Shown piece by piece: positions 30,955 to 40,680 of a DNA stretch of 64,000 nucleotides. Source of the DNA: DDH964 sp963763205. GTDB taxonomy: Bacteria; Desulfobacterota; Desulfuromonadia; Desulfuromonadales; DDH964. The position numbers and the translations under genes were made by a program. Every line of letters starts with the position of its first letter. The first letter of the stretch is position 1. The stretch is from contig CAVXNQ010000002.1 in assembly GCA_963763205.1 (NCBI GenBank), forward strand, positions 310,001-374,000, given 5' to 3'. The notes below the pieces were generated by a model. The model was given only the letters and a program-made list of their open reading frames with translations, searched no databases and was not told where the DNA came from.

Positions 30955-31413
30955 ATGCCTGAAATTCAACGGATTCTCGTCGTCAGCCGCATGACCAAGT
31001 ACTGCCGCGAAGCGGTGGAGCAGGGGATTTCCCTGGCCCGCAGGTACGGCGGCGAACTCTTCATCATCCATGTGGTCCACAACCCCTTCGGTTACGAAGG
31101 CTGGAACCTGCCGATGGTGTCGCTGGAGAAGGACTACCAGCGGCTCCTCGCCGAAACCAAGGCCGACCTCGACAGTCTCGTCAAGGACGCCAGGGACTCG
31201 GGCCTGCCGGTGACGGTCACCATCCGCGAAGGCGAACCGACCGCAGAGGTGATCGCCGCGGTCAAGAGCTTCAACATCGACCTCCTGGTCATGCTTGCCC
31301 ACGAGCAGGGACGCCTCGAGCACTTCCTCTTCGGCCGCAGCAACGACGAGCTGGTCCGGCGCATGCCCTGCTCCATCTTGCTGGTCAAGAAGGAGCCGGA
31401 AGCGATCGACTGA
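30955..31413 (+). CDS. Universal stress protein (UspA family)
   Basis: A 152-residue single USP domain: QRILVVSRMTKYCREAVEQG at the N-terminus, ELFIIHVVHNP strand, and the nucleotide-binding C-terminal segment VMLAHEQGRLEHFLFGRSNDELVRRMPCSILLVK, where G-x8-GRS-type spacing suggests ATP binding. ATG 30955 has GAAGGGAG. Monocistronic, with its own promoter. Confidence 0.93.
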   Translation: MPEIQRILVVSRMTKYCREAVEQGISLARRYGGELFIIHVVHNPFGYEGWNLPMVSLEKDYQRLLAETKADLDSLVKDARDSGLPVTVTIREGEPTAEVIAAVKSFNIDLLVMLAHEQGRLEHFLFGRSNDELVRRMPCSILLVKKEPEAID

Positions 31414-31437
31414 CCGCCCGTTCCCGGGAAAGAGCGA

Positions 31438-33279
31438 TCACTCCTTCCCGATGTCGGGATGCAGGGCGCGAAAGACCTCCCGGGCCACCCCCTCGGGCAG
31501 GCCGGGAACGGCCAGCAGCTCCGCCAGGGGCGCAGCGCGCAGCTTCTTCAGGCTGCCGAAATGACGCAGCAGTGCCCGGCGGCGGGCGGGCCCGACGCCG
31601 GGGATCTCTTCCAGCACCGACTGCAGGGCGGCCTTGCCGCGCAGCTTGCGGTGGTGGCCGATGGCGAAGCGGTGGGCTTCGTCGCGCAGGCGCTCGAGCA
31701 TGAACAGCGATGGCGAGCCCGGGCGCAGCAGCACCGGGTTTTTCCGGCCGGGGAGGAAAAACCGCTCTTCACTGCGCTCCACCGCCTTGCCGCGCACGTT
31801 GGCGACGACGCGACTCTTGGCGATCCCCGCGACGTCGACCGAACCCGCTACCCCCAATGCCTCCAGGACCCCGGTCACCGCCGCCAGCTGCCCCTTGCCG
31901 CCATCGACGAGGATGAAATCGGGCAGCGCCCCTTCCGTCACCCCGCGCTGCAGGCGGCGCTGCAGGACCTCGGCGAGGGCCGCGAAATCGTCGCTGCCGT
32001 GCACGCCGCGCACCCGGAAGTGGCGGTATTCGGCAGGGGCCGGCTCACCGTCGAGGACCACGGCCATGCTCCCCACCGTGAACTTCCCCTGGACATTGGA
32101 GATGTCGAAGCACTCCATCCGCCGCGGCAGGCGCTGCAGCTGCAGACGCTCCCGGATTTCCCCAAGCACCTGCTCCCGGGCTTCGCGGCGACTCCCCCGC
32201 TCCCGATAGGACTCGGCGGCATTGCGCCCGGCCAGCTCGACCAGCTGCCGCTTCTCGCCCCGCTGCGGGGCCGCCACCGCGACTCGCCGCCCCTTGCGTT
32301 CGCTGAGCCATTCCGCCAGGGCCGGCGCATCCTCGGGCAGAAACGGCAGCAGCACCTGGTCGGGAATCAGCACCTCGCGACCGTAAAATTCCTGCAGAAA
32401 CGATGAGAGGAGTTCCCCCTCGTCGAACCGCCACTCCACCCCGTACTGGCGCCGACCGATCAGTTTCCCCTCGCGCACGAAGAGCAGCACCAGCTCCACC
32501 TCGCCCCCTTCGCGATGCAGACCGACCACGTCCTGGTCGCCGCCGCCGGCGGCCGCCACCTTCTGCTTTTCCACGGTCTGAACGATCGCCTCGACCTGGT
32601 CACGCAGGCGGGCCGCCTCCTCGTAGCGCAGCTCGGCGGCCGCCTGATTCATGCGTGCGCGCAGGAGGTCGACAACCTCCCGCTCGCGGCCGGAGAGGAG
32701 GTCGATCACCCCCTTGACCAGCAGCCGGTAGTCGGCAGCGCTGATCCGGCCGTGGCAGGGGGCACTGCACTGGCCGATCTGGTAAAAGAGGCAGGGCCGG
32801 GCGCGCCGGCGGCAGGTCGCCAGGGGATAGTGACGCAGGGGAAAGATGCGGTAGATCTCCTTGAGGGTCTCGCGCACCGCCCCGGCCGAGGAGTAGGGGC
32901 CGAAGTAAAGGGCGCCGTCCTTGCGGACCTTGCGCACCACTTGCAGGGCGGGGAATTCCTCGCGGGGATCGAGGCGCAGGGAGACGTAGGTCTTGTCGTC
33001 GCGCAGGTTGATGTTGTAGCGGGGGCGGTGCTTCTTGATCAGGGTGTTTTCGAGGATCAGGGCTTCCTTTTCGGTGTCGGTGACGATCGTCTCGATCCGC
33101 GCCAGCCGGCCGAGCAGGAAGCGGACCTGGGCCCGCTCGTCGCGGCCGGTAAAGTAGCTGCGCAGCCGGGCGCGCAGGTTCTTGGCCTTGCCGACGTAGA
33201 GCACCGTCCCGGCGGCGTCGAACATCAGGTAGACGCCGCAGAGGGTGGGGTAGCGTTTTGCGTCGAAGACGTCCTTCAT
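31438..33279 (-). CDS. uvrC: UvrABC system protein C
   Basis: Nucleotide-excision repair endonuclease subunit. GIY-YIG domain at the N-terminus (CGVYLMFDAAGTVLYVGKAKNLRARL), UVR motif (AAAELRYEEAARLRDQVEAI), RNase H-like C-terminal nuclease (ECFDISNVQGKFTVGSMAV, DFILVDGGKGQLAAV) and a terminal helix-hairpin-helix pair. 613 residues and intact. ATG 33279 is preferred; the frame runs back to 33357, but that part overlaps the terminator of the upstream gene. Converges with the universal stress gene. Confidence 0.95.
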   Translation of the reverse strand: MKDVFDAKRYPTLCGVYLMFDAAGTVLYVGKAKNLRARLRSYFTGRDERAQVRFLLGRLARIETIVTDTEKEALILENTLIKKHRPRYNINLRDDKTYVSLRLDPREEFPALQVVRKVRKDGALYFGPYSSAGAVRETLKEIYRIFPLRHYPLATCRRRARPCLFYQIGQCSAPCHGRISAADYRLLVKGVIDLLSGREREVVDLLRARMNQAAAELRYEEAARLRDQVEAIVQTVEKQKVAAAGGGDQDVVGLHREGGEVELVLLFVREGKLIGRRQYGVEWRFDEGELLSSFLQEFYGREVLIPDQVLLPFLPEDAPALAEWLSERKGRRVAVAAPQRGEKRQLVELAGRNAAESYRERGSRREAREQVLGEIRERLQLQRLPRRMECFDISNVQGKFTVGSMAVVLDGEPAPAEYRHFRVRGVHGSDDFAALAEVLQRRLQRGVTEGALPDFILVDGGKGQLAAVTGVLEALGVAGSVDVAGIAKSRVVANVRGKAVERSEERFFLPGRKNPVLLRPGSPSLFMLERLRDEAHRFAIGHHRKLRGKAALQSVLEEIPGVGPARRRALLRHFGSLKKLRAAPLAELLAVPGLPEGVAREVFRALHPDIGKE

Positions 33280-33332
33280 CACGGCTTTCGCCCACGGGCC
33301 AGGGGGGACGCGCGGTCCCGGCTGAAATCGAA

Positions 33333-33358
33333 AAGCCAGGGAAAGCCCTGGCTTCATC
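33333..33358 (-). terminator. Hairpin terminator after the rubredoxin-like gene
   Basis: AAGCCAGGG and CCCTGGCTT pair perfectly with a 4-base loop; on the minus strand the stem is followed by TTCGATTT. It lies between the rubredoxin-like gene and uvrC, so it separates the two. Confidence 0.7.
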
Positions 33359-33381
33359 AGGTAAAAGACGGCGCTGCAAGC

Positions 33382-33894
33382 CTAGCCGGCGAGCAGGTCC
33401 AGATGATCCCTGCCGGCGCCGACCAGGGCGGCGACGACCTCCCGGACCCGGTCTTCCGGATCCTTTTCGAGCACCTTTTGGCCCAGCTCCAGGACTTCTT
33501 CCACCCGTTGCCGGGCCTCGCCGAGGTTTTCCCGATGCGCGGGAGAGCAGTCGCCGGTCTCGCCGGCTGTCGCCGGCAGGTCCTGGCCGAGGAGGGTCGC
33601 CACGACGCCGGCCTGCTCGGCGGCCACCGCCGTCAGGGCTTGGAGGAGGGCGCGTCCCAGCTCGTCGTCGGCCACCTTGGCCGCTGCGCGGTAGAAGCGG
33701 CCGTTGTCGACCAGCAGCGCCTGCAGCTGCTGCAGGTTTTCACGCAGCATCCCGGGGAGATCCAAGGTTGCACTGGGCCGAAAGTCGGCGGCGGCGCGAA
33801 CCCACTCCTCCCCGGCGCCGCAGGCGGGGCAGCGGCTCGGCGGGACGGCAGCCAGGAATGGGTGGTTGCAGATGCGACAACGGAATACGGTCAT
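33382..33894 (-). CDS. Rubredoxin-like ribbon fused to a helical ferritin-like domain
   Basis: A 170-residue protein. Residues 1-32 form a rubredoxin-like knuckle pair (FRCRICNH and SRCPACGAGEEW). The rest is helical with regularly spaced acidic and polar residues (LRENLQQLQALLVDNGRFYRAAAKVADDELG), like a degenerate rubrerythrin with swapped order. No full ExxH pairs are seen, so a diiron site is doubtful. ATG 33894 follows GGAGGAG. A redox or peroxide-stress role is plausible but inferred. Confidence 0.75.
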   Translation of the reverse strand: MTVFRCRICNHPFLAAVPPSRCPACGAGEEWVRAAADFRPSATLDLPGMLRENLQQLQALLVDNGRFYRAAAKVADDELGRALLQALTAVAAEQAGVVATLLGQDLPATAGETGDCSPAHRENLGEARQRVEEVLELGQKVLEKDPEDRVREVVAALVGAGRDHLDLLAG

Positions 33895-34050
33895 GGACGC
33901 ACGTCTCCTCCGTCGATTCCGGACTGAGAATAACAGTGCCCCGGAAGGGTGTCAACCGTGGCTCCCGGCATCGCCTGCCGGCGCGGATTTCACTGGCCAG
34001 CCCTCCCCGAACTGTTTATAATTTCGTTTTATTCCCCCGGAGGGCCCGCC

Positions 34051-34599
34051 TTGAATCCGCTCTGGAGCAACATTTTTCGCAAGAACCCGGCCGAGGAGAC
34101 GCTCGGCGGGTTTCTCGGCACCGTGCCGGTCTTTTCCGACCTGGCGGGCCGGGAGTTGCGCTTCCTGGAGAACCTGGTTCACCTCCGTCATTACCACCCC
34201 CACGAAAGCGTCTTCGCCGCCGGCGATCCGGGCTCGGGGATGTACGTGATCCGCTCCGGCCGGGTACAGATCTATATGCGCCACGACAATGGCCGGGAGG
34301 AGGAGCTGGCCCAGCTCGGCCCCGGGGATTTCTTCGGCGAAACCACCCTGACCGCTCCGGCGGTGCGCAGCGCCTCGGTGCGCACACTCGACCACACCGA
34401 GCTGATCGGCCTGTTCCGCGCCGATCTGCTGGAAGCCGCGCAGAAGCACCCGGTCGTCGCCAACCATATCCTGTTCGGCCTGACCCGGGCGGTCAGCGAG
34501 CGCCTTCAGGCGGCCGGCCAGGAGATCTCCCGCCTGCGCGCGCAGCTCGCCGAACTGGAAGGCGCCCGCACCGAGGCGGCACCAGCCGGCGACTCATGA
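34051..34599 (+). CDS. Cyclic nucleotide-binding domain protein
   Basis: A 182-residue protein with one cNMP-binding domain (about 25-140): GSGMYVIRSGRVQIYMRHDNGREEELAQLGPGDFFGETTLTAPAVRSASVRT-type layout with the phosphate-binding cassette FGETTL...VRSASV. There is no DNA-binding domain; the C-terminus is a coiled coil (LQAAGQEISRLRAQLAELEGA). TTG 34051 is chosen because GGAGG lies seven bases upstream. Its stop overlaps the start of the permease gene (ATGA), so it may control that permease. Confidence 0.85.
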   Translation: MNPLWSNIFRKNPAEETLGGFLGTVPVFSDLAGRELRFLENLVHLRHYHPHESVFAAGDPGSGMYVIRSGRVQIYMRHDNGREEELAQLGPGDFFGETTLTAPAVRSASVRTLDHTELIGLFRADLLEAAQKHPVVANHILFGLTRAVSERLQAAGQEISRLRAQLAELEGARTEAAPAGDS

Positions 34600-35734
34600 A
34601 GAGTTCCGAATGGTTCCTGAAGCAGCGTCAGGGGCGGGTCCACTATCTCCTCTTCTACCTGACCATGACGGCGGCGCTGGCCAGCGGCCTGGCCATCTAC
34701 TTCTCGGCATCGACCGTCTTTGAGCTGGTCAAGGACGCCACCTCCGGACTCTTCCTGCCCCTGCTCCTCTCCCTGATCCTGAGCTTCCTCCTCCAACCGG
34801 CAGTCGGCCTTATCGAGCGGGAAGAGATCAGCCGTTCGACCGCCATCCTCATCGTCTACCTGCTGCTGGCGGGGGCCTGCTTCCTGCTGGTCAGCTTCTT
34901 CCTTCCCCACTGGCAGCAGACCTGGTCCTCCCTGCAAACCGATCTGCCGCGCTACCTGACGCGGCTTGCGGCGTTCCTCAAGGAGCTGCAGTCGGCCCTC
35001 CTCGCCCACCTCCCGCTGATCGAGCATTACGATCTCCCCGGGCGGGCGCGCCACAGTGCCGAACAGTTCGTCGCCCAGCTGCTGGTCCAGTCGCCGCGCC
35101 AGGTGCTGCGGCTGGGCAGCCTGATGCTGCTGGTGCCGCTGTTTACCTTCTTCTTCCTGCGCGACGGCCGCCAGATCATGCGCACCTTCATCGGCCTCGC
35201 CCCCAATCGCTACTTCGAGATGGCTCACGACCTGACCGCCCTGGTCACCAGCCAGCTCTCCCATTTCATCCGCGGCCGGATCCTCGAAGCGGCCATCATC
35301 GGCCTGGTGGTGACCCTGGGGCTCTCCTGCACCGACATCCGCTACGCCCTGTTCCTCGGCGTCTTTGCCGGGGTGACCAACCTGGTCCCCTACATCGGCC
35401 CCCTGGTCGGGATGATTCCGGGGCTGCTGATCGCGCTGGTCGACCTCGGCATGGGCGGCCAGTTCTGGTGGATTGTTATCGTCTACTTCCTGATCGCCCA
35501 GGTGATCGTCGACAACTTCCTGCTGATCCCGATCCTCATCTCCCGGGTTTCCAACCTCCACCCGCTGTGGGTGATCATCGCCATCGTCATGGGCGGCAAG
35601 CTCTACGGGGTCCTGGGAATGATCATCGCCGTGCCGATCGCCAGCATCATCAAGATCGCCTGATCGAGATCCGCCAGTACCGCCGCGCCTTCGCCCTCCC
35701 CGATGCGGTCGCCGACGGCGACCGTCAGCCCTGA
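34596..35734 (+). CDS. PerM/AI-2E-family permease, frame break near the C-terminus
   Basis: A membrane protein of about 355 residues to the first stop at 35663, with eight or so hydrophobic segments and the family blocks GRILEAAIIGLVVTLGLS, GVTNLVPYIGPLVGMIPG and VDNFLLIPILISRVSNLHPLWVI. Adding one base at about 35661 continues the frame as IKIALIEIRQYRRAFALPD to 35734, a normal family-like tail, so the early stop is probably an error. Transport substrate unknown. It overlaps the cNMP gene by ATGA. Confidence 0.85.
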
Positions 35735-35761
35735 AAGACCAGGCGCAGGAACGGCCCGCGC

Positions 35762-35791
35762 TTGACAGCCGGCCGACGTTTACCGCATAAT
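35762..35791 (+). promoter_or_regulatory. Sigma70-type promoter of the double-Cache kinase
   Basis: TTGACA (35762-35767) and CATAAT (35786-35791) with an 18-base spacer, about 30 bases before the kinase ATG. Confidence 0.55.
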
Positions 35792-35823
35792 TCCTTAATT
35801 TTTCCCAAGAATTCCAGCGACGC

Positions 35824-37796
35824 ATGAGCAGACACCTCTTCAAGTTCGTCAACAACCTGAAACTGCGCTGGAAGATGCTGGTGGTGGTCCTGCCGCTGGT
35901 GATCGTCCCGATCGTCATCGTCGGCAGCGTGGTCGGCTACATCTCCGTGCGCCAGGCCTACCGCGGCATCACCCAGACCAGCAAGGACGACCTCGACCAC
36001 ATGGCGACCTTCGCCATCGACCTGCTCAATTCCCACTACCAGCAGTTCCAGGTCTACAAGCAGGACAAGCAGAAGATCTTCATCCGCGACCTGGCAGCCC
36101 TCGACGACCTCGCCTACAACCTGGTGGAGAGCGAAAACCGCCAGTACCGCGAAGGGCAGCATCTCCCTGGCCGCCGCCAAGGAGGAGGCGAAAAAGGCTT
36201 TGCGGCGGGTCAACGTCGGCGATACCGGCTACATCTTCGCCATGACCAGCAAAGGCGACCTGACCGTGCACATCGCCCGGGAGGGGGAGAACATCTGGGA
36301 CGAAAAGGACGAGAACGGCCGCTACTTCATCCGCGAGATGGCCCATTCGGCGGTCACCTCCAAGACCGGCGCGGTCCAGTACATCATCTATCCCTGGCAG
36401 AACGCGGTCCTCGGCGACCGGGCGCCGCGCAAGAAGATCGCCGCCTTCCGCTACTTCAAGGACTGGGACTGGATCATCGCCGCCAGCGGTTACCTCGCCG
36501 AGACCTACGAAGACACGGCCTTCGAACGCCGCTCCTTCGAGGAGCTCAAGGCCAAGCTCAAGGCCAAGAAGGTCGGCCGCACCGGCTACATCTACTGCAT
36601 GGACAGCAAGGGGAACTTCACCATCCACCCCGACGCGGAGGGGAAGAACTTCTTCAACGCCAGGGACAGCGCCGGCCACGCCTTCATCCGCGAAATGTGC
36701 GAGAAGAAGACAGGGCTGGATCCGTTACCCCTGGCAGAATCCGGGCGACCCCAAGCCGCGGATGAAGATCGTCCGCTATGCCTACTTCCAGCCCTGGGAC
36801 TGGATCGTCGCGGTCGGCTCCTACGAGGATGAGTTCTACCAGGAGGCCAACGCCATCAAGGGGCGCACCCTGCTCAGCATGCTGGTGTTGATCCTGGTTG
36901 CCAGCCTGGTTTCGGTGGCCCTGGTCTCCTACGCCTCCAAGGTCCTGACCGAGCCGATCCACCGGATGATCGCCGTCATCCGCCGGGTCAAGCAGGGGCG
37001 CCTCGACCAGCAGGTGGAGATCGACAGCAACGACGAACTCGGTGAACTGGCCGCTACCTTCAACCGCATGACCGAGATCATCCGGCGCAATCAGGAGATG
37101 GAGGCGGCCCTCGCCCAGCAGGGGAAGATGGCCTCACTGGGGGTCCTCTCCTCGGGGGTCGCCCACGAGATCAACAACCCCCTCGGCGTGATCCTCGGCT
37201 ACGCCAGCTACCTCGAAGGCAAGCTGGAGGAGGACCACCCCCATTACCGCTACATCCACGAGATCAAGCGCGAGAGCAAGCGCTGCAAGAAGATCGTCCA
37301 GGATCTGCTCAGCTACGCCCGCACCCCGAAACCGAACCCGGAGCCGACCGACATCAACCAGCTGCTCGGGCAGATCATCGACTTCGCCGCCAACCATACC
37401 GACCTCCATCACGTGAGCATCGTTCGCGACTTCGCCCCCGACCTGCCGCTGCTGCCGGTGGATGGCGACCAGCTGCGGCAGGTGGCGATCAACCTGATCC
37501 TCAACGCCGGCGCGGCCATCGACGAAGGGGGGGTGCTGACCGTGCGCACCGCGCGCGGCGACGCGGGGACCCTCAACCTGGTCTTCGCCGACAACGGCGC
37601 GGGCATCCCCGCCGAGTACCAGGAAAAGATCTTCGAGCCCTTCTTCACCACCAAGGCCCGCGGCACCGGCCTGGGCCTGGCCATCACCCGCCAGATCGTC
37701 GAACTGCACCACGGCCGGATCGCGCTGGAGAGCCGCGTCGGCGTCGGCACCACCATCACCGTCACCCTGCCCCTGGTACGCGAGGACTACCGATGA
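35824..37796 (+). CDS. Sensor histidine kinase with two tandem Cache modules, two frame breaks
   Basis: About 656 residues after correction near 36155 and 36714. Order: membrane anchor (MLVVVLPLVIVPIVIVGSVVG), periplasmic region with two homologous Cache modules (RVNVGDTGYIFAMTSKGDL...DWDWIIAASGY and VGRTGYIYCMDSKGNF...PWDWIVAVGSY), second membrane segment, HAMP (KVLTEPIHRMIAVIRRVKQGRLDQ), HisKA (LSSGVAHEINNPLGVILG) and HATPase (GTGLGLAITRQIV). Both corrections restore family sequence (REGSISLAAAKEEAKK and KTGWIRYPWQNPGD). Its stop overlaps the sigma54 regulator start by ATGA. A small-molecule ligand is expected for the Cache modules. Confidence 0.9.
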
Positions 37797-39164
37797 CCCG
37801 CAAGCGCATTCTGCTGATCGACAACGAGGAAGGCCTGTGCCGGATGATGGAGGCGGTGCTGCGGGACCAGGACTACACGGTCACCGCCTGCACCCGCTCC
37901 TACGAGGCGATGGAACGCTTTGATCCGGCGGCCTGGGACCTGGTGATCACCGATATCAAGATGCCGGGGATGGACGGCATCGAGGTTCTGCAGCGGATCA
38001 AGGAGCGGGCGCCTTCCCTGCCGGTGATCATGATCACCGCCTATGCCACCGTCGAGATGTCGATCCAGGCACTGCGCAAGGGCGCCTACGACATGCTGAC
38101 CAAACCCTTCGAGCCCGAGGAGCTCCTCTACCGGGTGAAGAACGCCCTGACTCAGTCGGAGCTGGTGGAGGAAAACCGCGAACTGCGCGAGGAGCTGGTC
38201 GGCAAGTTCCGCTTCGACCGCATCGTCGGCGCCTCCTCCGGCCTCAAAGCGGTGCTGGAGAAGGCCGCCAAGGTCGCCGTGCGCGACACTTCGGTGCTGA
38301 TCACCGGCGAGAGTCGGGGACCGGCAAGGAGCTGATCGCCCAGGCCATCCACTACAACTCGCCGCGCCGGGACAAGCGCTTCGTCGCCATCAACTGCGGG
38401 GCGCTCCCCGACTCGCTGCTGGAGAGTGAGCTCTTCGGCTACAAGAAGGGCGCCTTCACCGGCGCCGTTCACGACCGCCAGGGACTGCTGGAAGCCGCCG
38501 ACGGCGGCACCCTGTTCCTCGATGAAGTCGGCAACCTGCCGATGAACGTGCAGAAGACCCTGCTGCGCTTTCTCCAGGAGCAGGAGTTCCTGCGCATCGG
38601 CGAGACCCGGCCGACCAAGGTCGAGGTGCGGGTGATCTCGGCGACCAACTCCGATTTGCTGGCCGAGGTCAAGGCCGGGACCTTCCGCGAGGACCTCTTC
38701 TACCGGCTCAACGTCGTCAATCTGCACCTGCCGCCGCTGCGCGAACGACGCAGCGACATCCCGCTCCTGATCGACCACTTATCCGCGAGCAGAACGCCAA
38801 GTTCGGCACCCGGGTGGCGGGTCTCAGCCCCGAGGCGCTGCAGGCGGCCTGCGACTTCGACTGGCCGGGAAATATCCGTCAACTGCGCAACGTCATTGAA
38901 GCCTGCATGACCATCGAGAGCAGCGACACCATCAGTTTGCAGGTCCTGCATCAGTTCATCGAGATCGAGTCCGAAGACCATGGCGGCGACGAGGAGGACG
39001 GCTATGCCGCCGCCCTGGCCCGCTTCGAAACCGACTACCTCAAGGGACTGCTGGTCCGCACCGGCGGCAACGTCGAGGCCGCGGCCCGGGAGGCGGGCAT
39101 GAACATGGCCACCATCTATCGCAAGCTCAAGAAGTACGAAATTCGCAAGGAAGACTTCAGCTGA
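37793..39164 (+). CDS. NtrC-type sigma54 response regulator, two frame breaks
   Basis: About 457 residues: receiver with DNEE and phospho-acceptor Asp in LVITDIKMPGMDG, AAA+ domain with GESGTGKEL-like Walker A (broken here near 38314), GAFTGA loop (KKGAFTGAVHD), Walker B (GGTLFLDEVGNL) and arginine fingers, and a Fis-type helix-turn-helix (GGNVEAAAREAGMNMATIYRKLKKY). A second break near 38780 is fixed by one base (DHFIREQNAKFG). It activates sigma54 promoters once phosphorylated by the preceding kinase; a sigma54-like promoter with upstream dyads lies directly downstream before satP. Confidence 0.92.
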
Positions 39165-39170
39165 AGGCCA

Positions 39171-39186
39171 TTTGCAATTCTGCAAA
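39171..39186. promoter_or_regulatory. Putative activator site 1 (TTTGC-N6-GCAAA)
   Basis: TTTGCAATTCTGCAAA is a 16-base dyad, seven bases after the activator stop codon. It shares its arms and spacing with the site at 39202-39217, 31 bases away centre to centre (about three helical turns), the usual layout of tandem NtrC-type enhancers. Confidence 0.6.
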
Positions 39187-39200
39187 TTTTCATAATATTG

Positions 39201-39218
39201 TTTTGCAGGTCCGCAAAA
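39201..39218. promoter_or_regulatory. Putative activator site 2 (TTTGC-N6-GCAAA)
   Basis: TTTTGCAGGTCCGCAAAA, a perfect dyad with six-base arms and the same TTTGC-N6-GCAAA core as site 1. A weaker relative, TTCGCATTCCTGCAAA, lies at 39340-39355. Confidence 0.6.
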
Positions 39219-39454
39219 CCTCCTCAAGCGAGCGGAAGAACATCCCTTAACCGACCGTTGTTATTGCGTTATCAAAAAAGATCAGGTTTTACCTGCCGCC
39301 TTTACCATTCCCCTCTATAAATTTTTCAGGCCGGTTTTTTTCGCATTCCTGCAAATCCGACCTTCCCGCCCCGTTGCCGGACCGGCACTCCAGAAGATAT
39401 CCAACATACTGATTTAAAAGTTTTTTAAAGAAATAATCGGACTTCGGAAAACAT

Positions 39455-39470
39455 TGGTATACAGGTTGCT
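39455..39470 (+). promoter_or_regulatory. Sigma54 (-24/-12) promoter
   Basis: TGGTATACAGGTTGCT fits TGG-N8-TTGCW with GG at 39456-39457 and GC at 39468-39469, ten bases between, the strict sigma54 spacing. It lies 230-290 bases downstream of the tandem dyads and about 115 bases before the next start codon. Position -21 to -19 deviates from consensus (TAT instead of CAC). Confidence 0.6.
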
Positions 39471-39585
39471 CATTCCGTATACACGTTACTCCCGAGGGAC
39501 GGCGGCGAGGTCGCGACCGTTGAGGGACGGTCCGACCTTGCCCGCCTGCCAAACAGCAGTCCCTCCTCTTCTATTCGGGGTCCTT

Positions 39586-39930
39586 ATGAATCACGGGGTT
39601 GTTTGCCCCTTCTATGGCAAAAGCGATGATCTGTGCGATGTCGGTTGTGGGTACATCTCCCCCCACGACGTCAACATGATCATCAAGTACTGCTCGACGC
39701 ACCACGCGGAATGCATGAAGTATCGGGAACTGGAAGAGCGCTACCCGGTCCTGCTCGCTGCGGCAAGCCGGGAGGCGATCGCGGCGACAGCGTGCGAGCC
39801 GGCCGTTCGACCGCCGCCACGTCGCCCGGAAGTGAAGCCCTTCCGCATTAAATGGCCACTGCCCTTTCTGCTCCACTGGGTATCCGCATTCAACCAGCAA
39901 ACTTTCAACCAGCAAAAGGAGGCTACCACC
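39586..39930 (+). CDS. Cys-rich small protein or N-terminal extension of SatP
   Basis: From ATG 39586 an open frame runs without a stop into satP. Its first ~65 residues look like a real domain with six cysteines (CPFYGKSDDLCDVGCGYISP...YCSTHHAECMKYREL). The following ~45 residues are Pro/Arg-rich and contain a duplicated FNQQ, and do not look like protein. The likeliest reading is a separate short gene whose stop was lost or shifted by an indel; a true fusion to SatP is the alternative. A cysteine cluster of this kind could bind metal or a cofactor. The product is not recognised. Confidence 0.55.
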
Positions 39931-40545
39931 ATGGCAAACCAGAACGCTCAGGTCAGCACCTCGCCCCTCTCCCTGCACGACACCACCGCCAACCCCGCGC
40001 CCCTGGGTCTGCTCGGTTTCGGCATGACCACCGTGCTCCTCAACCTGCACAACGCCGGCTTCTTCGGCCTGGACGCCATGATCCTCGGCATGGGGATCTT
40101 CTACGGCGGATTGGGGCAGATCCTGGTCGGGATCATGGAGTGGAAAAAGAACAACACCTTCGGCGCGACCGCCTTCACCTCCTACGGGCTCTTCTGGCTC
40201 TCCCTGGTGGCCCTGATCGTGCTGCCCAAGACCGGCTTCGGTGCGGCGCCCTCGGCCTCGGCCATGACCGCCTACCTGGCCATGTGGGGTCTGTTCAGCG
40301 CGGTCCTGTTCATCGGCACCTTCCGCCTCAACAAGGCGCTGGTCTTCGTCTTCGGCTCACTGACCATCCTCTTCGCCCTGCTCGTCGCCGCCGAAGCGAC
40401 CGGCAACCCCATGATCAAGGCGATTGCCGGCTACGAGGGGATCGTCTGCGGCCTGTCGGCCATCTATACCGGCCTGGCCCAGGTCATGAACGAGGTCTAC
40501 GGTCGCACCGTCGCACCGCTGGGAAATCTGAGCAAGGCCTCCTGA
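39931..40545 (+). CDS. satP: SatP/GPR1-FUN34-YaaH acetate/succinate permease
   Basis: A 204-residue inner-membrane protein with six hydrophobic helices and the family signature NPAPLGLLGFG at the start of helix 1, followed by GQILVGIMEWKKNNTFGATAF. ATG 39931 has a strong AAGGAGG site nine bases upstream, which supports it as an independent start although the upstream frame is open. It lies downstream of a sigma54-type promoter and a two-component system that probably controls it. It offers a second acetate uptake route besides the ActP-type symporter. Confidence 0.93.
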   Translation: MANQNAQVSTSPLSLHDTTANPAPLGLLGFGMTTVLLNLHNAGFFGLDAMILGMGIFYGGLGQILVGIMEWKKNNTFGATAFTSYGLFWLSLVALIVLPKTGFGAAPSASAMTAYLAMWGLFSAVLFIGTFRLNKALVFVFGSLTILFALLVAAEATGNPMIKAIAGYEGIVCGLSAIYTGLAQVMNEVYGRTVAPLGNLSKAS

Positions 40546-40680
40546 GGCCGTCTCCCGGCCAGCCGGGAGACGCCTTGTCATCTCGTTCGCATCTCCGGGA
40601 GGGCGTTGCGCCTCCCGGAGTTTCCCGCACCGGGTTGCGGCACCGCCCCCGGTGCCGGCCCGCAGCGCCGGAGAAGACTT

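Larger units (their letters stand above)
39165..39585. other. Regulatory region between the sigma54 activator and satP
   Basis: 421 A+T-rich bases with no separate gene. They hold two strong dyads (39171-39186, 39201-39218), a third imperfect one (39340-39355) and a sigma54-like promoter (39455-39470). Confidence 0.7.
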
